This document shows, one piece after another, positions 50,813-61,989 of a stretch of DNA of 64,000 nucleotides. The number at the start of each line of letters is the position of its first letter. Positions within the stretch are counted from its first letter, which is position 1. Made by a program: the position numbers and the translations under genes. This DNA is from Malurus cyaneus samueli. Taxonomy: Eukaryota; Chordata; Aves; Passeriformes; Maluridae. The notes below the pieces were generated by a model. That model was not told the DNA's origin and did no database searches. It saw only the letters and a list, made by a program, of their open reading frames with translations. The DNA is taken from NCBI GenBank assembly GCA_009741485.1, contig CM019219.1:7903873-7967872 (forward strand). Reading direction: 5' to 3'.

Positions 50813-51689
50813 GGTGTAGAACCATTATAGAGGAAATGGTGAGAAGGACCCATCTGTGTCACAGAGATGATGCTCCAGGTGTTTGTGTAGCCAAGAGCAA
50901 TTATTACATGGCCCCTTTACATGGTACCTCCAGACAGCTCCATTGTGCCAGGATTTACATGTTATTAATCTTCTCAGTGTTATTACATCAGAAGAAATAG
51001 ACAATAAAAGGAAAATAATATCCCATTTGAGCTTGGCCATGGTAGACTATTTTTCAACCCTGGCAACATTTTAGTTTCTACCTAAGAAGAACATTTGCTT
51101 TTGTTAAGTGGGGAAACCCTGAAGATGAATGTGCAGCGTGAATAAAAATAGCAAAACCTTGGTGGCTCTGCGCTTAAGAAAAACAATACTTGGACCACTT
51201 GAAACAATAAGGGCTTGCTCCCAGCTTGAGATTTTGTCTGACAAATTTCAGAAAGAAGGGTTTTTTTCTCCCTTCTTCTAGCCCTGAGACATACTGCAAA
51301 AAAATGCATGCACACGAGCCGTTGTCACTGGGAATGTACCAGCCTTCCATTAACATTGCTCTCTCTAGGATGGCGGTTGGCAGGAGTGCTCATTTTAAAA
51401 TCCAAAGGCTCATGTCTAGTGCTCCAGCCCTTATTCCCCAGAGTTTTTTCAAGCCACTTGAGCCACTTGTCTGGAGCCTGCTTGCTTTGATCTCCTTCTG
51501 CATCGAACGTGTCTGGAGAGAGCTCTGCAAGGGGAAAGCATGAATCGAATTGTGTGCTCCCATCTCAAATCTTGCCCATTGCAGAGCCATACCAGGAAAT
51601 TGAGGAAATGTTCCAGGTTTAAGCTTTCTACCCTTAGCCAGAAATTAAAACCCCTTCATTAATCCAATCTTAAATCTCAACTAGCTGCT

Positions 51690-51890
51690 GCTTAAAGTGG
51701 TAATAAATATTTCATACCGATTGTGTTGCGTTCCTTGCTGTGTTTATTAAATGGAGTTTCTCATAATTCCAGTTATTCATTTTAATAGGTCAGGACTTGG
51801 CTGTGATTTAAACAGACCACTGAGGAAACAGCCGTGGTTAAACATTGTAACAATATGGATTATTAATTTAATTGGCCAGCTATTACTTGT
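51690..51890. promoter_or_regulatory. Candidate conserved noncoding element with inverted SOX-type sites
   Basis: The block contains the exact inverted pair ATTGT-A-ACAAT at 51844-51854. It is followed closely by TATTAATTTAATTGG, and a TGTTTATTAAATGG forkhead/homeodomain-like site lies near 51740. It has no simple repeats. The regulatory role is inferred from motif content only. Confidence 0.28.
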
Positions 51891-52758
51891 TTTGACTCTG
51901 TGCTAACACATTTAGCTCAGTCTCTGGTGGCCTATAAACCACAAAGGTCGTGACTTCAACATTCAGAAGAACGGGAAAAAGAGAATCAGGGCTGAGATTA
52001 TGAGGAAAAATAGAGAAACAGTGTGGGGAAGACAGAGTGGGGAAGGCTAAGGGCTTGCTGGAGGCAGTGCAGGGCAAAAGGGGATTTATTTAGTAGCTCA
52101 GCAATAGAACATCCTCTAAACCACCAGCCAAACTAGCAGTTTCTTTCAGTCTGCATCCCTCTGAGGTGATTTCAGACAGTGATTTTTACCTGTGAGTATA
52201 ACAATGGTATTCCCACATGTTTAATAACACCTCTATTTTATTTCTGAATTTTTATAACCTAGTTTAAATTACGCCAATTTTAGCTCACCTGTGAATAATC
52301 AGCAATCATATTTATAAGTGTGCTTAAAAGGCCAATCAGGCATCCCCACCCTAGATGGTTTCACTGCACCTTTATTGACAACCATCTCATGATGCTAGTT
52401 AGATACAGTGGGGTGAAAAAGCACAATCCGAAGGGCATGCTAGTAAAAAGGGACAGCCAGGAAAAAATGTGGGGTTTATCTTCTGTGCTCAACAAAGACA
52501 GTGCAATTTATACCATGGACTGCTCCGCTTGATAGGGGTCAAATCTTTCCATCGATTTATTTTTCATTGACTCCAAACAGGAATTCTGTGCATTGAATAG
52601 CATCAGGATACGACCCCATATTTGCTTTGGCAACTGTGTGCAAAATGTGGCATTGGGCAATGTTTCCATACTGATGCCTGTGCCAAGTATGTTTAGCATT
52701 CAACTTATACACGTGCTAGGAGCCTACCATGAATGAACCTATATGAATATAAAAGGTG

Positions 52759-52778
52759 GACAGACAGACAGACAGACA
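52759..52778. repeat. (GACA)5 microsatellite
   Basis: Five perfect GACA units. GACA tracts are common in vertebrate genomes and nothing else marks this site. Confidence 0.9.
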
Positions 52779-55627
52779 ATCAGTTATGAGTCTCCATTTC
52801 CAGTGTTTAATGTGCGCCTTGGAATCTGTGGCTGTTCCTGTAACAAATTGCACAGGCCAGTAAGTTGGAAGAACAGAGCCCAAAACCTTTGTCTGCAGTG
52901 GCAGGCTCCAAACCATGCAGCTAACATGGGAAATGTAGCATGCATGAGTACAGCATACATAATCAGCTGTAACAGCTGCCCAGACAAGTTGGTGGGATTC
53001 CAATGTTATAAGACTTCTTCCATCCTCGTTCTCTTATCCTCCTTCACATAGCTCAACCCAATTTTCCAAGACACAGGGACACTGGGAAGAAAGACACAGG
53101 CTTGAAAGCTTATTCACTGTGTAGAAAAGAGCCAGATGGAGAAAAATTCCTGCATCTCTTCTTTCTGGCTTCCTCACCTCTCCTACTTCTTTGCCTCTCT
53201 CCCCCTCTCCCTGACCTAACTTTGGCCTTGATAGAAGCCTTTTTTACCATGCCAGCCATACCATCTCTCACACCCCTTTCCTGCAGCCCAGATCCCCTGC
53301 AGACAGACCCCAGCCCCACAGGAGCTCCCATCTTCCAGCCTAGATATCCTTGTTCACCTCCTACCGTGTCTCTTTAGCTTCAAACCCATTTGCTTTCAGT
53401 CACCCCATCCCCCATCATGTACACCAAGTCTTGGCTCCTTTTTGACAGTTTGCATGCTATGTCTGAGCACCGTCTACTCCTTCTATACTCATGAACCAGT
53501 TTCCAGATTCAAACTCTCGCTTTGTCCAGCTTTGACACCAGCATCAAATCCTGTAGCACAACTATCCCCCTTCACCTATTCAAGGTCATTTTTTGTGTCT
53601 GTAGAGTACAGAACAAAGGCCAGGACCACATTATATTCAGCATCTTGCAGAAATCCTTTAAATGCATCTGAGAATTCCTGGTCCACTATCATCAGGCTGT
53701 GCGCCTCCCATATTCCCCTCCTGCAGTAGTCTGGCTCCACCACTCCCCCTGGCTCTGCGTGGCAGTCACTGGAGCACAGCTCCTCACCCAGGGAGCCATC
53801 CTTAAGCTGCTGCAGGTGCCACATGCAGGCCCTGTATCTCTAAGTGTGGCTGACAAACAGGGCTTTCTTCTGTGGTGCCTAGCACCAGCAGCCCCTAAGG
53901 ACAAGATACCCTTCCCTTCTTCTCCCCCACCCCCAGCCATTGCACACAATACAGTATTTGTCATGGACTTGTTTTCCAGTACATGAAGAGCACAAAAACG
54001 CGTGCTCTTTTATGATAAGGTAAGCAGAGTGACCCTGTAACATTCCACATCTGAACTCAGAACGGCATCTGCCTCACAGCTGTCCTTGTAGCAAGCATTT
54101 CAAAAACACAGAAGGCAAAAAACAGCAACAATATCTCATCGCCGATGTAGCTGCTTACAGCACAGTCCTCACTGTCTTCCAAATACCCGTGTTTGAGAGG
54201 TGACCTACAGCTGTGAAATTTGGATGCAGATTCCAACACCACCCCTTAATTTCAAGGATGTTCCAATATGAGTTTTACACAGAGTTGCAGGCCAAGTGTA
54301 AAATTTGTGGCTGGAGCTAGGTTCAGATTCTGAACACCCTGAGTCACAAAGATTTCCAAGAGTTTTGGCTTCGTTGCAGTATTCATGTTCCCTCTTACTT
54401 GAGTGCATTGACATATCCTCCAGGAGTCATGGGCTAGGAGAGCACAGTGAAAGGCTCTGCACAAACAGAATAAAAATAAAGGAGAGAGTTTAAAGTTCAG
54501 AGTCAAGAGATAGATACAGAGGAATGTGGAAGTGCAGGGAAAGAGTTAGACTACCAACAGGACAGTCAAAATGCAGGTGAGTTTTCAGTGGTCATCCAGT
54601 CAAAGGAGAACTCTGAGGGAGATTGTGAAAAGTGAACGAGTCAGCAGCTTGCCAAATGTGTGCGGAGTGCTTCTCAAGACCTGTGGGTGAAGATGAACTG
54701 GCATGAAAGGGCAGCCATGGACACAGACATCTCAGACCAACTGGAACAAGAGGTGTTTTTGAAGAAATGAACAACAGGAAATGGGTGGAAAGGGAAGAAA
54801 CCTTGAAGGGCACTGAAGGCAGAGGCAAACTGCTGCTACTTGCTACAATAGATAAGGTAGTGGAGAAAAGAAAAAAGAAAATTGGTGGAATCCATGAGAT
54901 GAAAAATGGGCACCATTCAGAATAATGGAGAGGAGATATGTAGTTAGATCAGAGAAAGGGGTGTTGTGATCAGATGAGAAAAGCTTCCACAAGTGAATTA
55001 GTTGGGAGAAGAGTAAGTCTGAGAAGTTGTGCAGAAAGCACCAACAAAAATAACTTGGATTCAGGGTATTAAAAGAGAGCAGTCCAGATCAAATCCAACT
55101 TATTTATTTTGCAGCGGAAAGAGATATCTCAGAGAAATGATTTTAACTTGCATAAAGGAAACAAATCACAGCAGAAAGAGGAATTAGAAAATCAAAGATG
55201 GTAGCTGCAATAAAACACAGATGAGTTGCTGGAACAAGGCAGAACACAGGAGCTGGCATTGAGGGCTGGTACAGGAGGGAGCCTGCTGCACACTGCAGGT
55301 GGAACAGCAGAATGATGGTAGACACGATGCCATTCAAAAAAGAAAGAATGGAAACTGAGGGGTTGGGTGGGTTTTTCTACAAGTTACAGTTCAGTTTGCA
55401 TGTGTAGCCCTTCACACAGTTCTGCCCTGCCTTGCTCGTTGGTTCTGCTGTTCTCTGGCAGGCATTGCAGGTATAAGATTATGAACTCCTCCTTGTCTTC
55501 TGACCTCATATGAGAGATCTTCCAAATAATGGTGTGGCTGCAGAAAACCAAGATAATATTTTATGTATCTTTTTTTCCTCTAGGATTTTTCTCTCCACAA
55601 GATGTTGACAAAAATTGGCATTCCTAA

Positions 55628-55690
55628 CATCACAGATTTCTAAAAGAGGAGGAACCATTAGGTCATCTGGAGAAAGTCCTGTTGAAAGGT
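55628..55690 (-). mobile_element. Possible ancient CR1 3' terminus
   Basis: CATCACAGATTTCTAAAAG followed by GGAACCATTAGGTCATCTGG matches the layout of the old sauropsid CR1 3' end (a CACAGATT..AAGG box, then GGACCATTAGATCATCTAG). The rest has decayed beyond recognition. Confidence 0.45.
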
Positions 55691-58600
55691 ATCAAAAGGT
55701 CTGCAAAGGTTCACGTGCAGCAACTCCTTCTTGGACGTCTTTCGGGGATTAAGATGAATACTGTGAGTACAGGAACTTGAGTTACTTCAGTCAACATCAG
55801 TAGCCAAAGAACTGATTACTCTGGCTTGTGTCTCTGCTATGGCACAGATGGAGACCATGCAGTAAATTCCTTCAGGGTGAGAAATATCCCCCATCCTTTT
55901 GGAAGATAGGTGAGAACACAGAAAACAAATGAGAGCGCAGCAAAGAGCAGGTGCTAGCACTCTGCTTGTGCTAGCGAGAGTGATGTAATACTTAAATAAA
56001 AATAATTAGGTTGTTGGACACAAGCCTTCATATAAAAAACAACACAGAAAACACATGCTTTCACATGTTTCCAATGCAAAAACCACCTGTCCTCAATTGG
56101 TTTAATGAATGTTCACATGACTGTGAAGTTCAAATGAGCATCCAGTGGGAGTAGTCAGCACACAGCAGGTCAATGTGAGCACTGCTGTGGGTGAGCAGCA
56201 AGTTGTGAGTTCCACATGCTCTGCATGCCCCGAGATGGGCCAGGGGAACATGTGGAGGAAATGCCTCATTTTGTTCTTCTTCAGAAGAAGGAATGAACCT
56301 ATTGTCTGGTCTTCTGGGCAGCAAGTACCCGACTTTGAGCCCAGTAAAACCAGCGGGAATCAGATTCCAGGATCTTGTTGACATTCTGCACATTCTGTGG
56401 TTTGTCTTTTGTCAGGATGCACACTGCTTTGGTGAGAAAGAGAGGAAGGGAAGGAAAGAAATGTTCAGAATTCTCTCCAAAGTCACTTGTGGGAGCATTT
56501 ATTGGTTTTGCTGTCTGTGCATAAACTTGCCTGCATGGTCCTAAGCCAGCAGGGTCACTGGTTTCTGCCTAAGAGTTTACTAAAGTGAGAGTATGATAAC
56601 TTATATTTTGAAAGTGGTATTCAACAGCGTTGGCTTTTTTTTCCTTTTTTTAAAAGAAAACAATTGTTCATTTGAAAATATGACACTAACAAAATATTTT
56701 GCAATTTAAGAACTGCTAAAAATGCATTTTGCAAACAGTGCAGCACTTGACCATATCTCTTGGCAGACACATTAACTCCACCTTAAAGAAGAGATCCAAT
56801 CACTTGAAACTTGCTAGCAGTGTATATTGTGAACAGTACCAGGGTTTTGTACATTTATAAACACTATAAAATTAGTTAAAAAAAAGGCCTGTAGAACATA
56901 TTCTAGAATGTAGCAAATAGCTGGTGTACAGAGCTCTGGTGGTTTGCTTCAGCAGCGCAGCAGCAATGGACAACTACTTGGTTTTCCTTCATACTTGCTT
57001 TGGACTTGTCCCACTGTACATGTCTGAAACTGTTCTGACCCATTTCTACAGCATATTTGTAGCACCCATATAAGCAAAATCTGTAGTTTTGCAAGACAAA
57101 CGTGTGGCTATTACATTACCTTGCCTAAACAATTCAAATGGAACCTTAATTATCTTGCTAAAATAAAAATTTGTGTTTGCAACTTCCAAGAATTAGCCTT
57201 TTTCCTATGCATAACGATGTTTTCATCCTTTCTTCTACCAAGTCCTAGAGTTAAATCAGGACTTTCTGAAAACGGTGTAAAAATTTAAAAAAAATCCTCT
57301 TTTACATCCATTAATCAGGTTGAAATACCAGTATTTTCTAAATATCCAACAACCTTTGCAGTTCCCAAGTGGCTTTTCTTGAGTCCCCAGCTTGCCTCAC
57401 AAGCTCAGGACGTGTAGATTTGCAGACTCTGTTACCCCTTAATATTCATATCCACAGAAAAGAGTGACAGGCTTGGGGAAAGACCCAGAGAATTATTCCA
57501 GACTCTTCAACTCAGATTTCATTTTGTTTCTTGATAGTCAGCACCTGACTGTAATTCATTTTGAAAAGTTTAAACAGAACCTTCTATTTTTTGCTGACTT
57601 TGGAGCAAGGGCATTTGTCTATCCCTCATTAATCTTTATGTCACTTGCTAGAAACATCATACCTTTTCCTTTTGGAATAGATTCCCTAAATAGAGGTCCA
57701 ATGCTGCAACCCTTGTCCCCATTAAGGCTTGGCTAATGACCTTACACCACTCACAACAAAGATTATTAAACTGGGCCAGATGCTTGCTAGATGAAGAGAA
57801 GTTGAAAAGCAGCACTAAAACAGAAGGTTTCTCCTTTGACCCTCCAGTAGAGTTAAAGGCATCAGCTTTCAGTGGGATTGACTTCACAGAAGCAGGGTGA
57901 GTTTAATGATGAGTATTTTCCAAAATCCCACCTGGGAATTTGTTGGTGTTGGATAGAACTATCAGCCAAGTGATTCCTAGCACAGTTTGAAAGGTTATTG
58001 AGTCCTTTAGCTGTCCTGTGGATACCAGCTCTGGTCTTGATAATATTGGTAGGCGTTTACCCACTTGCAATTGCAAGAGGATAGGAATGCACTAAGTCTG
58101 AGGATTAATTTCCACCCGAAGAGTGAGAACTTGTTAATATATTACGAGAGCATCTCAAGTCTTGTTTTTTCCCCCCTCCTTGGCTTCACATAATATCATG
58201 TTCTTCACCCATCCGGATTAAAGCTAGCTGAATATGAAGGACAGACATGTACCTTTATAGCAGAGCTTCTCCAGACAAAACAGAAGTAATTCCTAAGTAG
58301 AACCTTCCCTTGCCGAGCCCCACCTTTGGTAATCACAAAAAGAAACTTGGAGAAATGGATACCCAAATCAAGGCTTGGAGATTTCATAAGAAAGAGAATG
58401 AAAGAATAGTGACATTAAAAAAGTATTGGAAAATAAAAAGGTACAGAGGAATGGCTATGGATGTGTCTGAAGAATCTATGTAATATTCTAGTGCTGGAGA
58501 AGGACAATGTTATTCTTAAATCACCAAAACCTGACAAAACATATAAAAGACAGGACTGGGTTCACAATTACTCCCAAGTGTGATATTATAAAGTTATTCC

Positions 58601-61600
58601 AGAAGGGACTTCATTGTAATAAAAAAGGAGTTTGTTTCTCCATTTAACAAGTCTCTCTGACCTCATATGTTCAATCTGCCTTTCACACCATCATTGAGTT
58701 TGCTTATTTCTGGATAACCGCACTCTCTCACTGGCGTAGGAATGTTAAGAGTCAACCCGACACACAGAAATGTTTCCTATCTGTTAAGCAGTGCAGTGCC
58801 AGAATAAAACCCAGGATGTCACTGCAATGCACAGTGTTCCCTTAAAGAAAAAATATATGTGCAGAAATATATGTGCTAAGGACTCTGCAAAATGAGGGAA
58901 CTAGCTATTACCAGAGTTCACCTATTTGGTACATCAACAAAAGCAGACATTAATTCCTTCAGCTGAAAGTTTAGATAACTCAATTCATCCAAATAGTACT
59001 GGTAGGAAAGAAGGCAGTTAGGAAAAAAAGAGTTACTAAAACCTTCTGAGTTTTGTCACTGAAACGCTGGGGATTTTTGGCAAGTTAATGCCGCCCCTAT
59101 TTTCAAAGGGGCCTTTAATTTAAGACATCCGGCATTCTGGGTGTCCAACTGCAGAAAGAGGCAGGCTGGCTACTGAGTGTCAGTCTGAGTCGTTGGGAAG
59201 TGCAGGTGGTACTATGGAATCAATGTCAGGCCTTCTAGCAAACACAACATCAGTCGAAAGCCACTGACCTCTGGTGCCGTATCCTTCTGCAAGGATACCA
59301 AATGGCAGAGCCGGCTGTAATTATACTGCTGCTTGTAAAGCGCAGTGGATGGAATGTGCTACATCAGCACTCGCTGCTTTTATTACTGAGGGGGAAGAAA
59401 GTCTCGCAAGGAAAGGAGTGAATGAAATTCTGAGCACTGCGTTACTCTGGTTAACTTCTGGGAATCTAATTATTTGAGAAGAGGTGCACTTCGGAATAAT
59501 TCCACGTGGGTGTAAAATATTGCTAAAGAACACCCTGCCTTCCCTCCTCTATACCTTACCCTTAGAATAAGAAGGCAGGTAAGGGTACATTTAACATTCA
59601 CAGTCTTTTATACTACTAAGTGAAATCAGAACAAAATATGGTAATTAATCCATTGTGCATTCAAGGATTCAGGTTCGAGCAGCAGATGGGAAAAGTTGTG
59701 GATCATAACCCCATGCAATATTTGACAGAATATCAGTCAAATATAGTTCACATATCTTCATGTTTCTGTCAGTCTCTCTCATCTAAAGTTAATTTAAAGT
59801 GACAAGAACTGCACTAGCACTTTTCAAAGGGTAATGCAAACTTTAGAATATTCACCTCAAATCAATACCCATCCAGACACCTAAATGGTCAAACTGGCAA
59901 GATCCTGAAGGTGATTTCATTTGGCTTTTTATGCTAAATTTGCCATCTGTTTCTGGGGTTTATGCACTAACCTTTAAACAAATTGGTTCAAAAATGTGGC
60001 AGTGAAGGTGGCATTTGTTTATTCTGCATGATACTGTAAAGTGTAAAACAGAGTCAAGACACAGTGGTCAAATCTAGTTGTTCAAAGTGATAGTTTGGAT
60101 TTTGGCTTGTGGGTTATTTTTTAAAACTCCTTATGCAAGTGGTGCACTTTGATGCCCTGCTTGTGAATGGGGCACCTATTTTCATTTCACCATTGAAATA
60201 AAAGAGAGACCAAAGCAGAGACCTCACACAGGCTCCCACAGAAAGCTCAATAAAGTGGCCCTGGTGCTCACAGCAAACTACAGCTTTCCTGAAAAGTGTG
60301 TTGTTTAATAGAAACAATGATTTTTCTCCTTTTTTTTTTTTTTAAACCAAAACAGCCTTTGTGAGCACATGCACATCTGCAAATGTACGCTCGCGTATTT
60401 TTGTGTCTGACTTGGGTGTGGGACCACAGCAAAGTCCAAATCCTCTGATCTAATGCTATTGCTGTGCTGGTTGCTTGTGCTTCTGCTCCTTGTGTTCACA
60501 TTACCAAATAAGAGATCACGCCCTGCAAGGCTCCACAGAGCTCATCTCCAGGGAAGGCGAAAGCAGTTCTTGGCATTCAGACTGCACACAATCCCAATAT
60601 CATCCCCCGTCCTCCCCCGGCCCTGTTACAAATGATTTAAGGCAGGCTGTGAATGAGAAACATAAGGTAAACACTGTTTAGCCTTTATTGCCTTCCGTCC
60701 CAAGCGTAACTTGGCCTTGCCTCTGGAGAGGAGCCCAGCTCAGCCCTTCTGGAGACACAGTCACTGGCTGGGATGTGTGTTGTCTTCTGGAGAAGGCACA
60801 AAAGAGAAAGGATAGCATTGCTCAAAGGACTCCAGCTTCTGGAGTTTTCTGTGACTGAGTCACATGCGGTGTGGAAGGAGGCACAAAGCCCACCAGCAGC
60901 GGATGGGGTGGGGAAGGGTGGGGAGAACATCCAGTTCCTTCTCATTCTCCTCCTTTCTTTTCCATAAAGCAAACCCTAGGACAATCACTTCCCTGGCAAA
61001 ACTGACTCCACCCCACCTCATACCTCTTGCACAGGTTGTGCTCCAAAAAGGGTGATGAGGCAGAACAGTGGGCCAGCCCAGGCTGTTCATCATCTGCATG
61101 GGCAACTTCAATGTTATAAGATGGATAAATGGATCAAATTTAAACATGTGCCTGGCTCATTTATGTGATTGGGTGAAAATGCAGCAGGAAAAAAAAGCGA
61201 ACCAAAGGGTCCCAAAGAAAATGGTTAAAACGGATCAGACACGCTTTTCCTTATAATTTCAAACTTGAGATAGCTTTGCCAATCTGTAGCAAGAACTTCA
61301 GTTCTCAGGTAGGTTGTAGGTGATAACTGGCTAAGATGTTCAACTTGCAGGGCTCAGTTTGCTTGTTCCAGGTGACAAAAATCCTTACTAAAAGCCCACT
61401 GTCATCAGCATCTTCCCAAAGGACTGAACTGGATCCTCTTGGCCCCTCAGCCTGGAACAATCATGAAAATGCCTCAGTGTGGTGACTTTCTCTGTGCGGT
61501 AATTCAACCATTAGAATAAATATAACTTTTTCCTGTACTTCTTGACAAAAAGACTTGACTGGGAAAAAGGTTCTTTTCTTTCATAGCCCTGACCTATGCG

Positions 61601-61920
61601 TATTTTTAGGTTCACATGAGGGGTTTGACTGCCAGCTGGTCCCACCCAGTGTAACCAGGGAACCTTGTTTTTTTGTATGTCTAGTCACATACACCGAGGT
61701 GACACTATGCAGGTTATTTTTCAGCATAGCATTATGTTTATGCAAATGTCTATATTTAAAAGAAAATAAATATTAAAACCCACAAAGGCAGAACCCGACA
61801 TGTCCCCCACCCATCTGCTCGTCCTCCTCCTATTACCTCCTTACTGCCCATAAACTCAAAATGGGTTCTGCTAAACAGAGGAAGAAATGCACAACTGGAA
61901 CGAGGCCACACATGTTTTTT
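55691..61920. other. Intron-like sequence, no gene seen
   Basis: About 6 kb of noncoding DNA. T-rich tracts occur near 56634-56656 and 60329-60344. The segment 59240-59520 has balanced composition, several CpG and ATTA motifs, and may be a conserved noncoding element. A short hairpin GCCCC-TATTTTCAAA-GGGGC lies at 59093-59112. No exon or RNA gene is recognised. Confidence 0.5.
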
Positions 61921-61989
61921 ATGGTTGGACTCAATGATCTGAAAGGTCTTTTCCAACCTAAATGATGCCATGACTGTGATTCATAGATC
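61921..61989 (+). mobile_element. CR1 LINE 3' end, short fragment
   Basis: The sequence GGTTGGACTCAATGATCT, then AAAGGTCTTTTCCAACCTAA and ATGATGCCATGACTGTGATT is the CR1 3' terminus in sense orientation, ending in decayed octamer units. It is the only CR1 copy here lying on the + strand. Confidence 0.85.

Larger units (their letters stand above)
50813..55627. other. Intron-like sequence, no gene seen
   Basis: Noncoding DNA between two CR1 fragments. The 51690-51890 part is AT-rich, repeat-free and motif-dense. The 53130-53960 part is pyrimidine-rich on the + strand, and 54460-55170 is purine-rich. A (GACA)5 tract lies at 52759-52778. No exon is recognised. Confidence 0.5.

Noticed and set aside
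59660..59690. GGTTCGAGCAG as a tRNA B-box
   Set aside because: The rest of the B-box consensus, an A-box and a cloverleaf are missing.
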